From: Lachnospiraceae bacterium
GTDB lineage: Bacteria; Bacillota; Clostridia; Lachnospirales; Lachnospiraceae
Direction of reading: 5' to 3'
Assembly (NCBI GenBank): GCA_017441265.1
Contig: JAFRYE010000019.1
Coordinates: 1 to 62,133, forward strand
DNA length: 62,133 bases
Positions 52,068 through 60,206 of this stretch are shown here, piece after piece. The notes beneath the pieces were generated by a model. That model saw nothing but the letters and a program-made list of their open reading frames with translations, ran no database searches and had not been told where the DNA came from. The stretch's first letter is position 1. Every line of letters begins with the position of its first letter. A program made the position numbers and the translations under genes.

Positions 52068-53834
52068 TCAGCCGTTGATGCTTCTCTTCACATACTTCGT
52101 GTGGAGGATCTCATGAGCCTTGTGGCTGCCGAACTCACCGAAGAACTCCTCATAAACCTTCTTGATGGAAGGATTCTCGTGAGACTTGCGAAGCGTCTTA
52201 GCAGCGTCATTGTCATAGAGAGCCTTAGCGCGGAGACCGCGTACGTCTACGAAGTTGCGAACCTCGGAGTCAACCAAAGGCTGACCGCCGCCGTTGATGC
52301 AGCCGCCCGGGCATGCCATGATCTCGATGAAGGTGTACGGCGAAGTGCCGGCCTTGATCTGATCCATGATGATACGTGCGTTCGAAAGCGAGGATGCAAC
52401 AGCAACCTTAACCTCAAGGCCGCCTACCTTGTAGGTAGCTTCCTTGATACCCTGCATACCACGGACTTCCGTGAAGTCAACTGCCTTGAGCTCCTCACCG
52501 GTGATAACCTCAACTGCAGTACGGAGAGCTGCCTCCATAACGCCGCCCGTTGCGCCGAAGATTACGGCTGCACCGGTGGACTCGCCGAGCGGATCGTCGA
52601 ACTCGCCGTCCGGAAGGGCTGCGAAATCGATGTCGTTGCGCTTGATCATGCGGGCAAGCTCACGGGTCGTGATGGAGATGTCAACATCCGGGATTCCCGG
52701 AACAGCGCTCTGGTCTCTCGTAACCTCGAACTTCTTCGCGGTACAAGGCATAACGCCGACACAAACGATCTTCGAAGGATCGATGCCCATCTTCTGTGCG
52801 TAGTAGGTCTTCACGGTAGCACCGAACATCTGCTGAGGAGACTTGCAGCTCGAGAGATGATCGATCTGATCCGGATAGTAGGTCTCGCAGAACTTCACCC
52901 AGCCGGGCGAGCAGGAGGTGATCATCGGCAGAACGCCGCCGTTCTTCACACGCTCAACCAACTCGGTAGCTTCCTCAACGATCGTGAGGTCTGCTGCAAA
53001 ATCGGTATCGAATACCTTGTCAAAGCCGAGTGCACGGAGAGCCGTAGCAAGCTTGCCTTCAACATCCGTTCCGATCGGCATACCGAACTCCTCACCGAGC
53101 GTAGCACGCACAGACGGAGCGGGCTGTACAACAACGATCTTCTCCGGATCAGCCAGAGCTTCCTCAACCTTGTAGGTGTCATCCTTCTCATACAGGGCGC
53201 CGGTAGGACAAGCAACGATACACTGTCCGCAGTGTACGCAGCTGGTGTCTGCAAGGCCCATGTCAAATGCGCTGCCGATGCAGGACGCGAAACCACGGTT
53301 GTTCGGTCCGATCACGGCGATTCCCTGAACCTTCTCGCATGCACCTACGCAGCGACGGCAAAGAACGCACTTGTTGTTGTCGCGTACCATATGTACGGCC
53401 GACGTGTCCTTCTCATACTCGGGACGGAATCCCTCGTAAAGCTTCTCATCCTCAACGCCGAGCTCGTTGCAGAGCTTCTGGAGTTCGCATTTGCCGCTGC
53501 GTACGCAGGACAGACACTTGCGATCATGCGTGGAGAGAATGAGCTGCAACGTCTTTCTTCTGGAATCCAGAACCTTCGCGCTGTTCGTCTTGATCTCTGC
53601 GCCCTCATCGGAAGCAGCAAGAGGATACATGCAGGCAGCTACCAGTCCGCGGGCCTTGGTGGACTCGACAAGACAGATACGGCAGTCGCCGACTTCATTG
53701 GTGTCACGAAGGAAGCACAGGGTCGGAATCTTCACGCCTGCCTTATGGGCAGCGTCCAGGATCGTCGTTCCTTCCGGAACCGATACGGGGATTCCGTTAA
53801 CTTTCACATTAACCATCTTAATTTCATCTGCCAT
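52068..53834 (-). CDS. hydA: [FeFe]-hydrogenase catalytic subunit HydA
   Basis: A 588-residue hydrogenase large subunit. It has an N-terminal [2Fe-2S] domain (about 1-85), a His/Cys-ligated [4Fe-4S] segment (about 85-130), a 2[4Fe-4S] ferredoxin domain (about 140-215) and the H-cluster domain with TSCSPGW (about 304), MPCTAKKFE (about 362) and the L3 motif with CPGGCINGG (about 507). The TSCSPGW form of the first motif is usual in NADH-linked and bifurcating enzymes. With HydB and HydC it should release hydrogen from NADH and reduced ferredoxin. AGGAAACG precedes ATG 53834. It is the last gene of the hydCBA operon. The H-cluster maturases HydEFG are not in this window. Confidence 0.96.
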   Translation of the reverse strand: MADEIKMVNVKVNGIPVSVPEGTTILDAAHKAGVKIPTLCFLRDTNEVGDCRICLVESTKARGLVAACMYPLAASDEGAEIKTNSAKVLDSRRKTLQLILSTHDRKCLSCVRSGKCELQKLCNELGVEDEKLYEGFRPEYEKDTSAVHMVRDNNKCVLCRRCVGACEKVQGIAVIGPNNRGFASCIGSAFDMGLADTSCVHCGQCIVACPTGALYEKDDTYKVEEALADPEKIVVVQPAPSVRATLGEEFGMPIGTDVEGKLATALRALGFDKVFDTDFAADLTIVEEATELVERVKNGGVLPMITSCSPGWVKFCETYYPDQIDHLSSCKSPQQMFGATVKTYYAQKMGIDPSKIVCVGVMPCTAKKFEVTRDQSAVPGIPDVDISITTRELARMIKRNDIDFAALPDGEFDDPLGESTGAAVIFGATGGVMEAALRTAVEVITGEELKAVDFTEVRGMQGIKEATYKVGGLEVKVAVASSLSNARIIMDQIKAGTSPYTFIEIMACPGGCINGGGQPLVDSEVRNFVDVRGLRAKALYDNDAAKTLRKSHENPSIKKVYEEFFGEFGSHKAHEILHTKYVKRSING

Positions 53835-53848
53835 AATCGTTTCCTTCC

Positions 53849-55765
53849 TTACTGTTTACTAATCGCTTTGAACTTGCAGTTCGCCATGCAGGCGCCGCAC
53901 TTCACGCACTTCGAAGCATCGATCGACATCGAAGCCAGCTTGTGGCCGGGAGCAATGTAATCGGTTCTGCTGATTGCGTCAGCCGGGCAGTTCTTAGCAC
54001 ACAGGCCGCAGCCGATACACTTGTCCTGATCGATGGAGAACTGAAGAAGATCCTTGCAGACGCCTGCCGGGCACTTCTTGTCAACGATGTGGGCAATGTA
54101 CTCGTCGCGGAAGTAACGAAGCGTGGAGATAATCGGGTTCGGAGCGGTCTGGCCGAGAGCACACAGGGAGCTCTTCTGCAGGTGCGCTGCGAGCTTCTCA
54201 AGACGATCAAGGTCGTCCATCGTAGCCTGACCCTTGGTAATCTTCTCGAGGATTTCGAGCATACGGCGTGTACCGATACGGCAAGGTGCACATTTACCGC
54301 AGGACTCGTCCACGGTGAACTCGAGGAAGAACTTGGCGATATCAACCATACAGTTGTCTTCGTCCATAACGATCAATCCGCCGGAACCCATCATGGAACC
54401 GATGGCGATCAGGTTGTCGTAATCCATCGGAACATCCATCTGCGAAGCAGGGATGCAACCGCCGGACGGACCACCGGTCTGAGCAGCCTTGAACTTCTTG
54501 CCGTTCGGAACGCCGCCGCCGATCTCCTCGACAACTTCACGGAGCGTGGTACCCATCGGGATCTCCACAAGACCGGTATTCTGGATCTTGCCGCCGAGTG
54601 CGAATACCTTCGTACCCTTGGACTTCTCGGTTCCCATTGCTGCGAACCACTCCGGTCCTCTCATGATGATCTGCGGAATGTTAGCCCAGGTCTCAACGTT
54701 GTTGAGGATGGTAGGACGCTCGAACAGACCCTTGACAGCCGGGAACGGCGGCCTCGGTCTGGGCTCGCCTCTGTGACCCTCGATAGAGGTCATAAGAGCC
54801 GTCTCCTCACCGCAGACGAACGCGCCTGCACCGAGGCGAAGGCCGATATCGAACTTGAAGCCGGTACCGAGGATGTTGTCACCCAGGAGACCGTACTCTC
54901 TTGCCTGCTTGATAGCAATCTCAAGACGCTGAACAGCGATCGGGTACTCGGCACGTACATAGATGTAACCCTGCGAGGAACCGATGGTGTAGCCGGCAAT
55001 CGCCATAGCCTCAAGAACTACGTGCGGGTCGCCCTCCAAAACGGAACGATCCATGAATGCACCCGGGTCGCCCTCGTCGGCGTTACAGCAAACATACTTC
55101 TGATCAGCCTTGTTAGCCTTTGCGAACATCCACTTGCGGCCGGTCGGGAAACCTGCACCGCCACGTCCGCGGAGGCCGGAATCAAGGAGGATCTGGATCA
55201 CGTCGTCAGGCGTCTTCTCGGTAAGAACCTTAGCGAGAGCCTGATATCCGCCGGTACCGATGTACTCGTCGATATTCTCGGGATCGATGACACCGCAGTT
55301 GCGGAGAGCCACACGATTCTGCTTCTTGTAGAAATCCGTCTCGTGCATCGAGATGATGCCGTTCGGGGTAACCGTCTTCTCATAGAGATACTTGGTTACG
55401 ATGTTACCGTTTACAAGGTGCTCGGTAACGATCTCCGGAACATGCTCGATCGCCATGTTAGCGTAGAAAGCGGCTTCCGGATAAATGATAACGATCGGGC
55501 CGAGAGCGCAGAGGCCGTGGCAGCCGGTGCGTACGACGCAAACGTCGTTCTCGAGACCGTTCTTCTTGATTTCGTCGTTAAATGCAACGATGATGTCTTC
55601 ACTGTGGGAGGAAGTACAGCCGGTACCGCCGCACACAAGGACATGATGCTTGTAGTTCTTGCCCTGTGCATTCATCTCGGCGATCTTGGCTTCGCCCTCG
55701 CGGCGCATCGCAACGATGCCTTCCTGCTCCGCCTTAATCTTGTTAAGTTCCGTAATGGATATCAT
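53849..55765 (-). CDS. hydB: Hydrogenase subunit HydB (NuoF-like, NADH-binding)
   Basis: A 638-residue iron-sulfur flavoprotein. The N-terminal thioredoxin-like [2Fe-2S] domain (about 25-115) has VCGGTGCTSSH and RTGCHGLCALG. The central NuoF-like part has the FMN/NADH motifs GRGGAGFPTGRKW (about 200) and CNADEGDPGAFMDR. A [4Fe-4S] site lies in ESCGKCAPCRIGTRR (about 500), and two C-terminal ferredoxin clusters in CIGCGLCAKNCP and CVKCGACMANC. This is the diaphorase subunit that passes electrons from NADH to HydA. AGGAGG precedes ATG 55765. hydC lies 13 bases upstream and hydA 14 bases downstream. Confidence 0.96.
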   Translation of the reverse strand: MISITELNKIKAEQEGIVAMRREGEAKIAEMNAQGKNYKHHVLVCGGTGCTSSHSEDIIVAFNDEIKKNGLENDVCVVRTGCHGLCALGPIVIIYPEAAFYANMAIEHVPEIVTEHLVNGNIVTKYLYEKTVTPNGIISMHETDFYKKQNRVALRNCGVIDPENIDEYIGTGGYQALAKVLTEKTPDDVIQILLDSGLRGRGGAGFPTGRKWMFAKANKADQKYVCCNADEGDPGAFMDRSVLEGDPHVVLEAMAIAGYTIGSSQGYIYVRAEYPIAVQRLEIAIKQAREYGLLGDNILGTGFKFDIGLRLGAGAFVCGEETALMTSIEGHRGEPRPRPPFPAVKGLFERPTILNNVETWANIPQIIMRGPEWFAAMGTEKSKGTKVFALGGKIQNTGLVEIPMGTTLREVVEEIGGGVPNGKKFKAAQTGGPSGGCIPASQMDVPMDYDNLIAIGSMMGSGGLIVMDEDNCMVDIAKFFLEFTVDESCGKCAPCRIGTRRMLEILEKITKGQATMDDLDRLEKLAAHLQKSSLCALGQTAPNPIISTLRYFRDEYIAHIVDKKCPAGVCKDLLQFSIDQDKCIGCGLCAKNCPADAISRTDYIAPGHKLASMSIDASKCVKCGACMANCKFKAISKQ

Positions 55766-55778
55766 TTGCTTCCTCCTG

Positions 55779-56273
55779 TTACTCGTATTTTGCAAGGATC
55801 TCATCAAGCTTATCGACAGTCAACTTGCCGTAAACCTCGCCGTTGATGGTCATAACCGGCGCAAGACCGCAGGCACCGATGCAGCGGCATGCGTCGAGCG
55901 AGAACTTACCATCGGGAGTGCACTCTCCACCCTCGATGCCGAGCTTCTCGCACAGCTTGTTGTAGATATCGCCCGAACCCTTAACATAGCAAGCGGTTCC
56001 CAAGCATACGGAGATCGCGTATTTTCCCTTCGGATACAGGGAGAACTGCGCGTAGAATGTAACAACGCCGTAGATCTTCTCCAGCGGAATGCCGGTTTCA
56101 TCCGAGATCATGGTCTGGACTTCGATCGGCAGATAGCCGTAAATGTCCTGAGCCTTCTGCAAGATCGGCATCAAAGCGCCGCGCTCATCCTTCAGCTCAC
56201 GAATCACCTGCAGAAGCTTCTGCTTTTGCTCTTCCGTCCCGTTAAACGGCACGGTACTCTTTTTTGTGGCCAT
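55779..56273 (-). CDS. hydC: Hydrogenase subunit HydC (NuoE-like)
   Basis: A 164-residue [2Fe-2S] protein of the NuoE/24-kDa family. Cluster ligands appear in VCLGTACYVKGSG and ACRCIGACGLAP, the usual C-x4-C and C-x3-C pair. The N-terminal helical part includes LPIEVQTMISDETGIPLEKIYGVVTFYAQF. It supports electron transfer with HydB. AGGAGG lies 7 bases before ATG 56273. It is the first gene of the hydCBA operon; the leader between 56274 and about 56460 has no clear sigma-A promoter, only weak boxes. Confidence 0.95.
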   Translation of the reverse strand: MATKKSTVPFNGTEEQKQKLLQVIRELKDERGALMPILQKAQDIYGYLPIEVQTMISDETGIPLEKIYGVVTFYAQFSLYPKGKYAISVCLGTACYVKGSGDIYNKLCEKLGIEGGECTPDGKFSLDACRCIGACGLAPVMTINGEVYGKLTVDKLDEILAKYE

Positions 56274-56414
56274 TAAAAATCCTCCTTTTAGGGTGATAAC
56301 CGATTGGGCAAAGATTCCCCAATCCCCAATGGTATATCTTACCACTTTTCCGCATTATTTTCCAGTGTTTTTATCACGGAAAATGACTCTTTTCGGCATT
56401 TCGTCGTTTTAATG

Positions 56415-56426
56415 CGTGTATACACG
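56415..56426. promoter_or_regulatory. Palindrome upstream of the hyd operon
   Basis: CGTGTATACACG is a perfect 12-bp palindrome extended to about 18 bp with one mismatched pair. It lies about 140 bases before hydC in the gap to the CarD-like gene. It does not match the Rex consensus. It might be an operator of unknown type; it may also be coincidental. Confidence 0.3.
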
Positions 56427-56460
56427 TATTTTGATGTTTCATATGGTGAAAAATAACAAT

Positions 56461-56496
56461 AAAAAAGCAGTGCCGAAGCACCTCTCCGACACTGCA
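56461..56496 (-). terminator. Terminator of the CarD-like gene
   Basis: GCAGTGTCG (56495-56487) pairs with CGGCACTGC (56475-56467) with one G-U pair, followed by six U residues (56466-56461). Confidence 0.88.
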
Positions 56497-56508
56497 TTCA
56501 CAACATTT

Positions 56509-57027
56509 TCATATTTTCTCATCACACGGCGGCAGATCAAACAGCGGCGAGTACTTCTCCCGCGCCTCATCCCGGGTGATCCCGAAGGAGATCGCCAACT
56601 CCCCGAAGAGGCAGTCCTCCGCCATGTGCAGGTACCTCTCGTCGCTGGCCGTCGGCCGCTTACCCTGCGCCATGCGCTCCGTGTTGCGCCTGCGGATGGT
56701 CTTGATTATCCGCACCAGGTTCTCACTCAATCCCGAGTAGAAGGATTGCTTGTAGACCTCTTCGCGCTTTTTCTCGTCTATGATCAGCAGTTCCCCGATC
56801 GAGTCCACACGCTCCAAAAGCGCCTGTGCTTCGTCGATCGTCATCAACGCGCGTATCGCGACACGTGCGTTGTCCACGGGGCTGAATACTTTTCCGCCAT
56901 TCGAATACACCGGTATCAACGTGTAATACACTTTGTCGCCGGCACCCATCCCGCTCAACGGCCCGACGCTCTCAACATGACATACGCCGTTACTGCCGTG
57001 AACCACAAACGCTCCTTTCTCAAACAT
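56509..57027 (-). CDS. CarD/CdnL-family transcription regulator
   Basis: A 172-residue protein of the CarD_CdnL_TRCF family. The N-terminal Tudor-like RNA-polymerase-interacting domain spans about 1-65 (FEKGAFVVHGSNGVCHVESV, KVYYTLIPVYSNGGKVFSPVDN), followed by a helical DNA-binding domain (about 75-165). Such proteins bind the beta subunit of RNA polymerase and stabilise open complexes at promoters. AGGAG lies before ATG 57027. It is monocistronic, with a TATAAT promoter (57074-57103) and its own terminator. A direct link to the adjacent hyd operon is possible but not shown. Confidence 0.9.
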   Translation of the reverse strand: MFEKGAFVVHGSNGVCHVESVGPLSGMGAGDKVYYTLIPVYSNGGKVFSPVDNARVAIRALMTIDEAQALLERVDSIGELLIIDEKKREEVYKQSFYSGLSENLVRIIKTIRRRNTERMAQGKRPTASDERYLHMAEDCLFGELAISFGITRDEAREKYSPLFDLPPCDEKI

Positions 57028-57073
57028 GCTATCACTCCTGTTCTGTGCAACAAGACCGTCAGACTACACTGTT

Positions 57074-57103
57074 ATTATAGCACATCGGAAAATGCAATTG
57101 CAA
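57074..57103 (-). promoter_or_regulatory. Promoter of the CarD-like gene
   Basis: TTGCAA (57103-57098) and TATAAT (57079-57074) are 18 bases apart. A GGAAAATG octamer occupies the spacer (57087-57094). Confidence 0.7.
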
Positions 57104-57197
57104 ACACAAAATTGCACAAAAAAGCGCTGTCTGCGTGAGCTTTTTGTCGAAAAATCAAGGGTTTCGGATAATCCCTTCGCCTATGTTCGTGACTTCA

Positions 57198-58022
57198 TCA
57201 CATCCGTAAAAGACGCTCCGTAAGGACCGCAACGCCGTCGTGCATGTTGTCCTCCGTAACGAAATCTGCGACGGCTTTGACCGACTCGGAAGCGTTTCCC
57301 ATCGCGACGCCGCAGGCCGCTGCCTGAAGCATCAGAATGTCATTTGGCGCATCTCCCACCGCCACGGTCTCCTCCATGGAAACCCCAAGGATCTGCGCGA
57401 CGCTGCGAAGCGCCTCCGCCTTAGAAACATCGCTGTGGAAAAACTCAAGAAAGGTCGGCTGCGACATCCATGCCGCCGTGTCCTTCGGAAGGCCGCCCGG
57501 CATCACATCGCCGCCGTCCGCGTGAACCTGCTCATTGAACGACGCGATCCGCTTCGGATCGTCGTACCACAGGATCTTCGAGATCCCGGCGTCGTACAGA
57601 GTTTCGACGGGCGGCATCGGCTGCGGGGTCATTTTCCCATAGGTCCGTCCGTAATCCTCAAGGCGCCAATCCACGGGCAGCCCGTAGAGCCGGTTCGAGC
57701 TCCAGATGATCTGGCTCACACCGTTCTTCCGTCCTGCCTCGAGCACGTTCTTCGCCGCCTCCGGCTCCAGGTCTCTTTTGTAGATGATCTCCTCCGTCAC
57801 GGCATCCACGATCATCGCCCCGTTGCTGGTGATGACCGGCACGGAGAGCCCGAGTTCCGCGGCAAATGCCTTCGCTCCCGGCCAGGCGCGCCCCGTCGAG
57901 ATCACGACGTGCATCCCGCACTGCTGTGCCTTTGCCAAAGCCTCTCTGTTGCGCTCACTGATCCTCTTATCGTCCGTCAGCAGCGTCCCGTCCAGATCGA
58001 TCGCAAGCAGTCTGTATTTCAT
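57198..58022 (-). CDS. Cof-type HAD-IIB family hydrolase
   Basis: A 274-residue phosphatase of the haloacid dehalogenase superfamily. Motif I is AIDLDGTLL (nucleophile D9, acid D11), motif II is VVISTGRAW, the lysine of motif III is in DVSKAEAL, and motif IV is AVGDAPNDILML. A type IIB alpha/beta cap lies between about 85 and 195. Such enzymes dephosphorylate sugar phosphates, flavin or pyridoxal phosphates; the substrate cannot be told. It lies 21 bases downstream of the serine hydrolase gene and is likely in one transcript with it. Confidence 0.92.
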   Translation of the reverse strand: MKYRLLAIDLDGTLLTDDKRISERNREALAKAQQCGMHVVISTGRAWPGAKAFAAELGLSVPVITSNGAMIVDAVTEEIIYKRDLEPEAAKNVLEAGRKNGVSQIIWSSNRLYGLPVDWRLEDYGRTYGKMTPQPMPPVETLYDAGISKILWYDDPKRIASFNEQVHADGGDVMPGGLPKDTAAWMSQPTFLEFFHSDVSKAEALRSVAQILGVSMEETVAVGDAPNDILMLQAAACGVAMGNASESVKAVADFVTEDNMHDGVAVLTERLLRM

Positions 58023-58043
58023 CGCACTTCCTCCACTGAGCGA

Positions 58044-59189
58044 CTATTCCGTATACATCAGATCGCGCAGCGACGGATGAATGACGCCGTACGCGTATCC
58101 GCAGTTTCTCACATGCATCGTGAACACCAGAGACATGCGGTTGATCGGATCCATGACGGCGAGGCTTCCCGCCGCGCCGTCCCAGCCGAAGATCCCCGCC
58201 GGCGCCTTCGCGCCGATCATCTCCGGATGCATCAGCACCTGCATACCGATGCCGTAGCCGTAGCCGCGGCGTCCCATGTTGCGCTCGATCTCGCCGAGGG
58301 ACACCTCCCCCAGCAGATTGACCGAAAACTGCGCCACCGTCTCAGGCTTGAGGATCCTCGCACCGTTGGCACCGATCCCGCCGCAAGCCAGCGCGTCGGC
58401 GAGCTTGGCGTAGTCCTCGGTGCAGCTCCAAAGGCCCGCTCCGCCGCTCTCGTAACTCTCCGAGAGCTGATAATCGCAGGAGGGCTCCATGGGATGCATA
58501 TCATGAATGTCGCCGGTGTCACAGCGGAACTGCTGTGCAAGGTTCGGCAGATCCTCATTCATGGGCTTGGCAAATCCCGTAGCCGTCATCCCCAAAGGCT
58601 TCCAGATGTGCTCCGCAAGATACTCCCCGAAGCGCTGTCCGGACACGACCTCAACGACGGCCGCCGCAACGTCGTGGCTTAAGCTGTAGCAGAAATGCTC
58701 CCCGGGGTGGAACGAAAGCGGCGACTCCGCCATTGCGCCCACCAGTTCCCGTGTCGTGGCCGCCTGCCCGCGAAGCGCGAACACACGGTCAATGCCCGGG
58801 CGGTGCAGATCATAGTCAAGGCCGGACTGCATCGACACCAGGTGGCGCAACGTCATCGGACTCTTCGGCGGCACCAGCCGCGCGACCCCGTCCCGCTCCT
58901 CCCTGACAAGCACGTCGCGGAACTCCGGAATGTAGCGTCCGACCTCGTCATCCAGCGAGAGTCTGCCCTGCTCGACTTGCTGCATCACCGCAGTCATGGT
59001 CTGGATCTTCGTCATGGAAAACATCAGATACGTCTGATCCGGCCGCACCGGCTGCGACTTCCCCGCGTCGACGTAACCGCCCATGTGGCGAAAAATGATC
59101 TCATGGTCCTTCTGCACGATGCAGTCAAAGGACGGAAGTCCCTCCGCAAGTAGCGAATCCAAATACGATTTCATGGTTTCGGTGTTCAT
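58044..59189 (-). CDS. Serine hydrolase of the beta-lactamase / class C esterase family
   Basis: A 381-residue cytosolic protein without a signal peptide. The catalytic SxxK is S58-M-T-K61 (FSMTKIQ), the tyrosine motif is Y168-S-L (FCYSLSHD), and GWDGAAG near 320 takes the place of the third K/H-x-G motif. Relatives include esterases, D-amino-acid peptidases and penicillin-binding-like proteins. Absence of a signal peptide makes a beta-lactamase role unlikely. GAGG lies before ATG 59189. The gene lies between the SDR and HAD genes on the same strand. Confidence 0.87.
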   Translation of the reverse strand: MNTETMKSYLDSLLAEGLPSFDCIVQKDHEIIFRHMGGYVDAGKSQPVRPDQTYLMFSMTKIQTMTAVMQQVEQGRLSLDDEVGRYIPEFRDVLVREERDGVARLVPPKSPMTLRHLVSMQSGLDYDLHRPGIDRVFALRGQAATTRELVGAMAESPLSFHPGEHFCYSLSHDVAAAVVEVVSGQRFGEYLAEHIWKPLGMTATGFAKPMNEDLPNLAQQFRCDTGDIHDMHPMEPSCDYQLSESYESGGAGLWSCTEDYAKLADALACGGIGANGARILKPETVAQFSVNLLGEVSLGEIERNMGRRGYGYGIGMQVLMHPEMIGAKAPAGIFGWDGAAGSLAVMDPINRMSLVFTMHVRNCGYAYGVIHPSLRDLMYTE

Positions 59190-59246
59190 AACACTACCTC
59201 CTCGAAAAAAGTGTAACCCCTCCGGCGAAATCCGCCGATTACAAAG

Positions 59247-59273
59247 ATCGGGCAGGAAGAACTCCTGCCCGAT
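59247..59273 (-). terminator. Terminator of the SDR gene
   Basis: ATCGGGCAGGA (59273-59263) pairs with TCCTGCCCGAT (59257-59247) around a short loop. The U-run after it is short (CUUUG), so termination may be partial and the serine hydrolase gene may be reached by readthrough. Confidence 0.65.
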
Positions 59274-59298
59274 GGTTTCCTATCTGATTGACCTCTGC

Positions 59299-60069
59299 TT
59301 AGATGCAGGTGTATCCACCGTCTACGGCGATGTTCTGGCCGTTGACGTAAGCCGATGCCGGCGAAGCCAGGAACAGTGTGCAAGTGTCAAGCTCGCCCTC
59401 GTTGCCGTAACGACCGACCGGAATCGCGCCCTTCGCGTAATCCTTGAACCAATCGGTCTCCAGCGTGGACTGGGTCAGAGGCGTCCAGAAGTATCCCGGG
59501 CAGATCGAATTGACCGTGATGCCTTCCTTGCCCCACTCTGCCGCAAGTGCGCGAGTCAGATTGACAACGCCGCCCTTTGCCGCATGATACGGTGCGCAAG
59601 TCGCTGCCATGTTGCCGACCAAACCGTACATCGAAGCGATGTTGATGATGCGGCCGTAGTGCGCCTTGAGCATTTCCTTGCCGAACTCTCTCGCACAGAC
59701 AAAACTGCCGAAGAGGTCGATCTGCAACTCGTTGTTGAACTGCTCATCCGTGATCTCCGCTGCCGGTGCAACCGCTCCGGTACCTGCGTTGTTGATGAGA
59801 ATGTCGACACGGCCGAACTCCGCCATCGTCGCTGCGACAGCGCCCTTCACCCTCTCGGTGTCGGTGATGTCACAAGCGTACGCAAGGACTTTCACACCGA
59901 ACTCCTTCTCGATCTCGGCCTTGTTCTCATCGAGAAGATTCTGACGACGTGCCATAAGCACGAGATTTGCTCCCTGGCTGGCGAGTGCCTTGGCCATCTG
60001 GACTCCGAGTCCTGTGGAAGCTCCGGTGACAACAGCTACCTGTCCGGTAAGATCAAACAAGTTTTTCAT
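59299..60069 (-). CDS. Short-chain dehydrogenase/reductase (KduD/FabG-like)
   Basis: A 256-residue classical SDR. The cofactor motif TGxxxGxG is T15-G16-A-S-T-G20-L-G22, the NNAG motif is at 93-96, and the catalytic residues are S146, Y161 and K165 (YHAAKGG). The C-terminus ends in GQNIAVDGGYTC. Without an Asp after the second strand and with an Arg pair (MARRQN), it may favour NADP. Sequence resembles sugar-acid dehydrogenases such as 2-deoxy-D-gluconate or gluconate 5-dehydrogenase. A sugar-epimerase gene lies just upstream, so a role in sugar or uronate use is plausible. The promoter is at 60120-60147. Confidence 0.88.
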   Translation of the reverse strand: MKNLFDLTGQVAVVTGASTGLGVQMAKALASQGANLVLMARRQNLLDENKAEIEKEFGVKVLAYACDITDTERVKGAVAATMAEFGRVDILINNAGTGAVAPAAEITDEQFNNELQIDLFGSFVCAREFGKEMLKAHYGRIINIASMYGLVGNMAATCAPYHAAKGGVVNLTRALAAEWGKEGITVNSICPGYFWTPLTQSTLETDWFKDYAKGAIPVGRYGNEGELDTCTLFLASPASAYVNGQNIAVDGGYTCI

Positions 60070-60119
60070 GATTTTTGACCCTTTCTGTGACTGTTTTCCC
60101 CGTTACACATACCAACAGT

Positions 60120-60147
60120 ATTATACTGGATTAGAAAACAAAGTCAA
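60120..60147 (-). promoter_or_regulatory. Promoter of the SDR gene
   Basis: TTGACT (60147-60142) and TATAAT (60125-60120) are 16 bases apart on the minus strand. The leader of about 45 bases has AAAGGG near the ATG. Confidence 0.75.
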
Positions 60148-60206
60148 TGGTCAAACTATACGAAAAATGACTGCTCTCACGGCATTTCCTCTACGTTTCG
60201 CGCGAA

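Noticed and set aside
52101-53960. 619-codon open frame opposite hydA
   Set aside because: Shadow of hydA; no ribosome site or motif.
53942-55846. 634-codon open frame on the plus strand opposite hydB
   Set aside because: hydB on the minus strand has clear cofactor motifs throughout. The antisense frame has no recognisable motif and is explained by codon bias.
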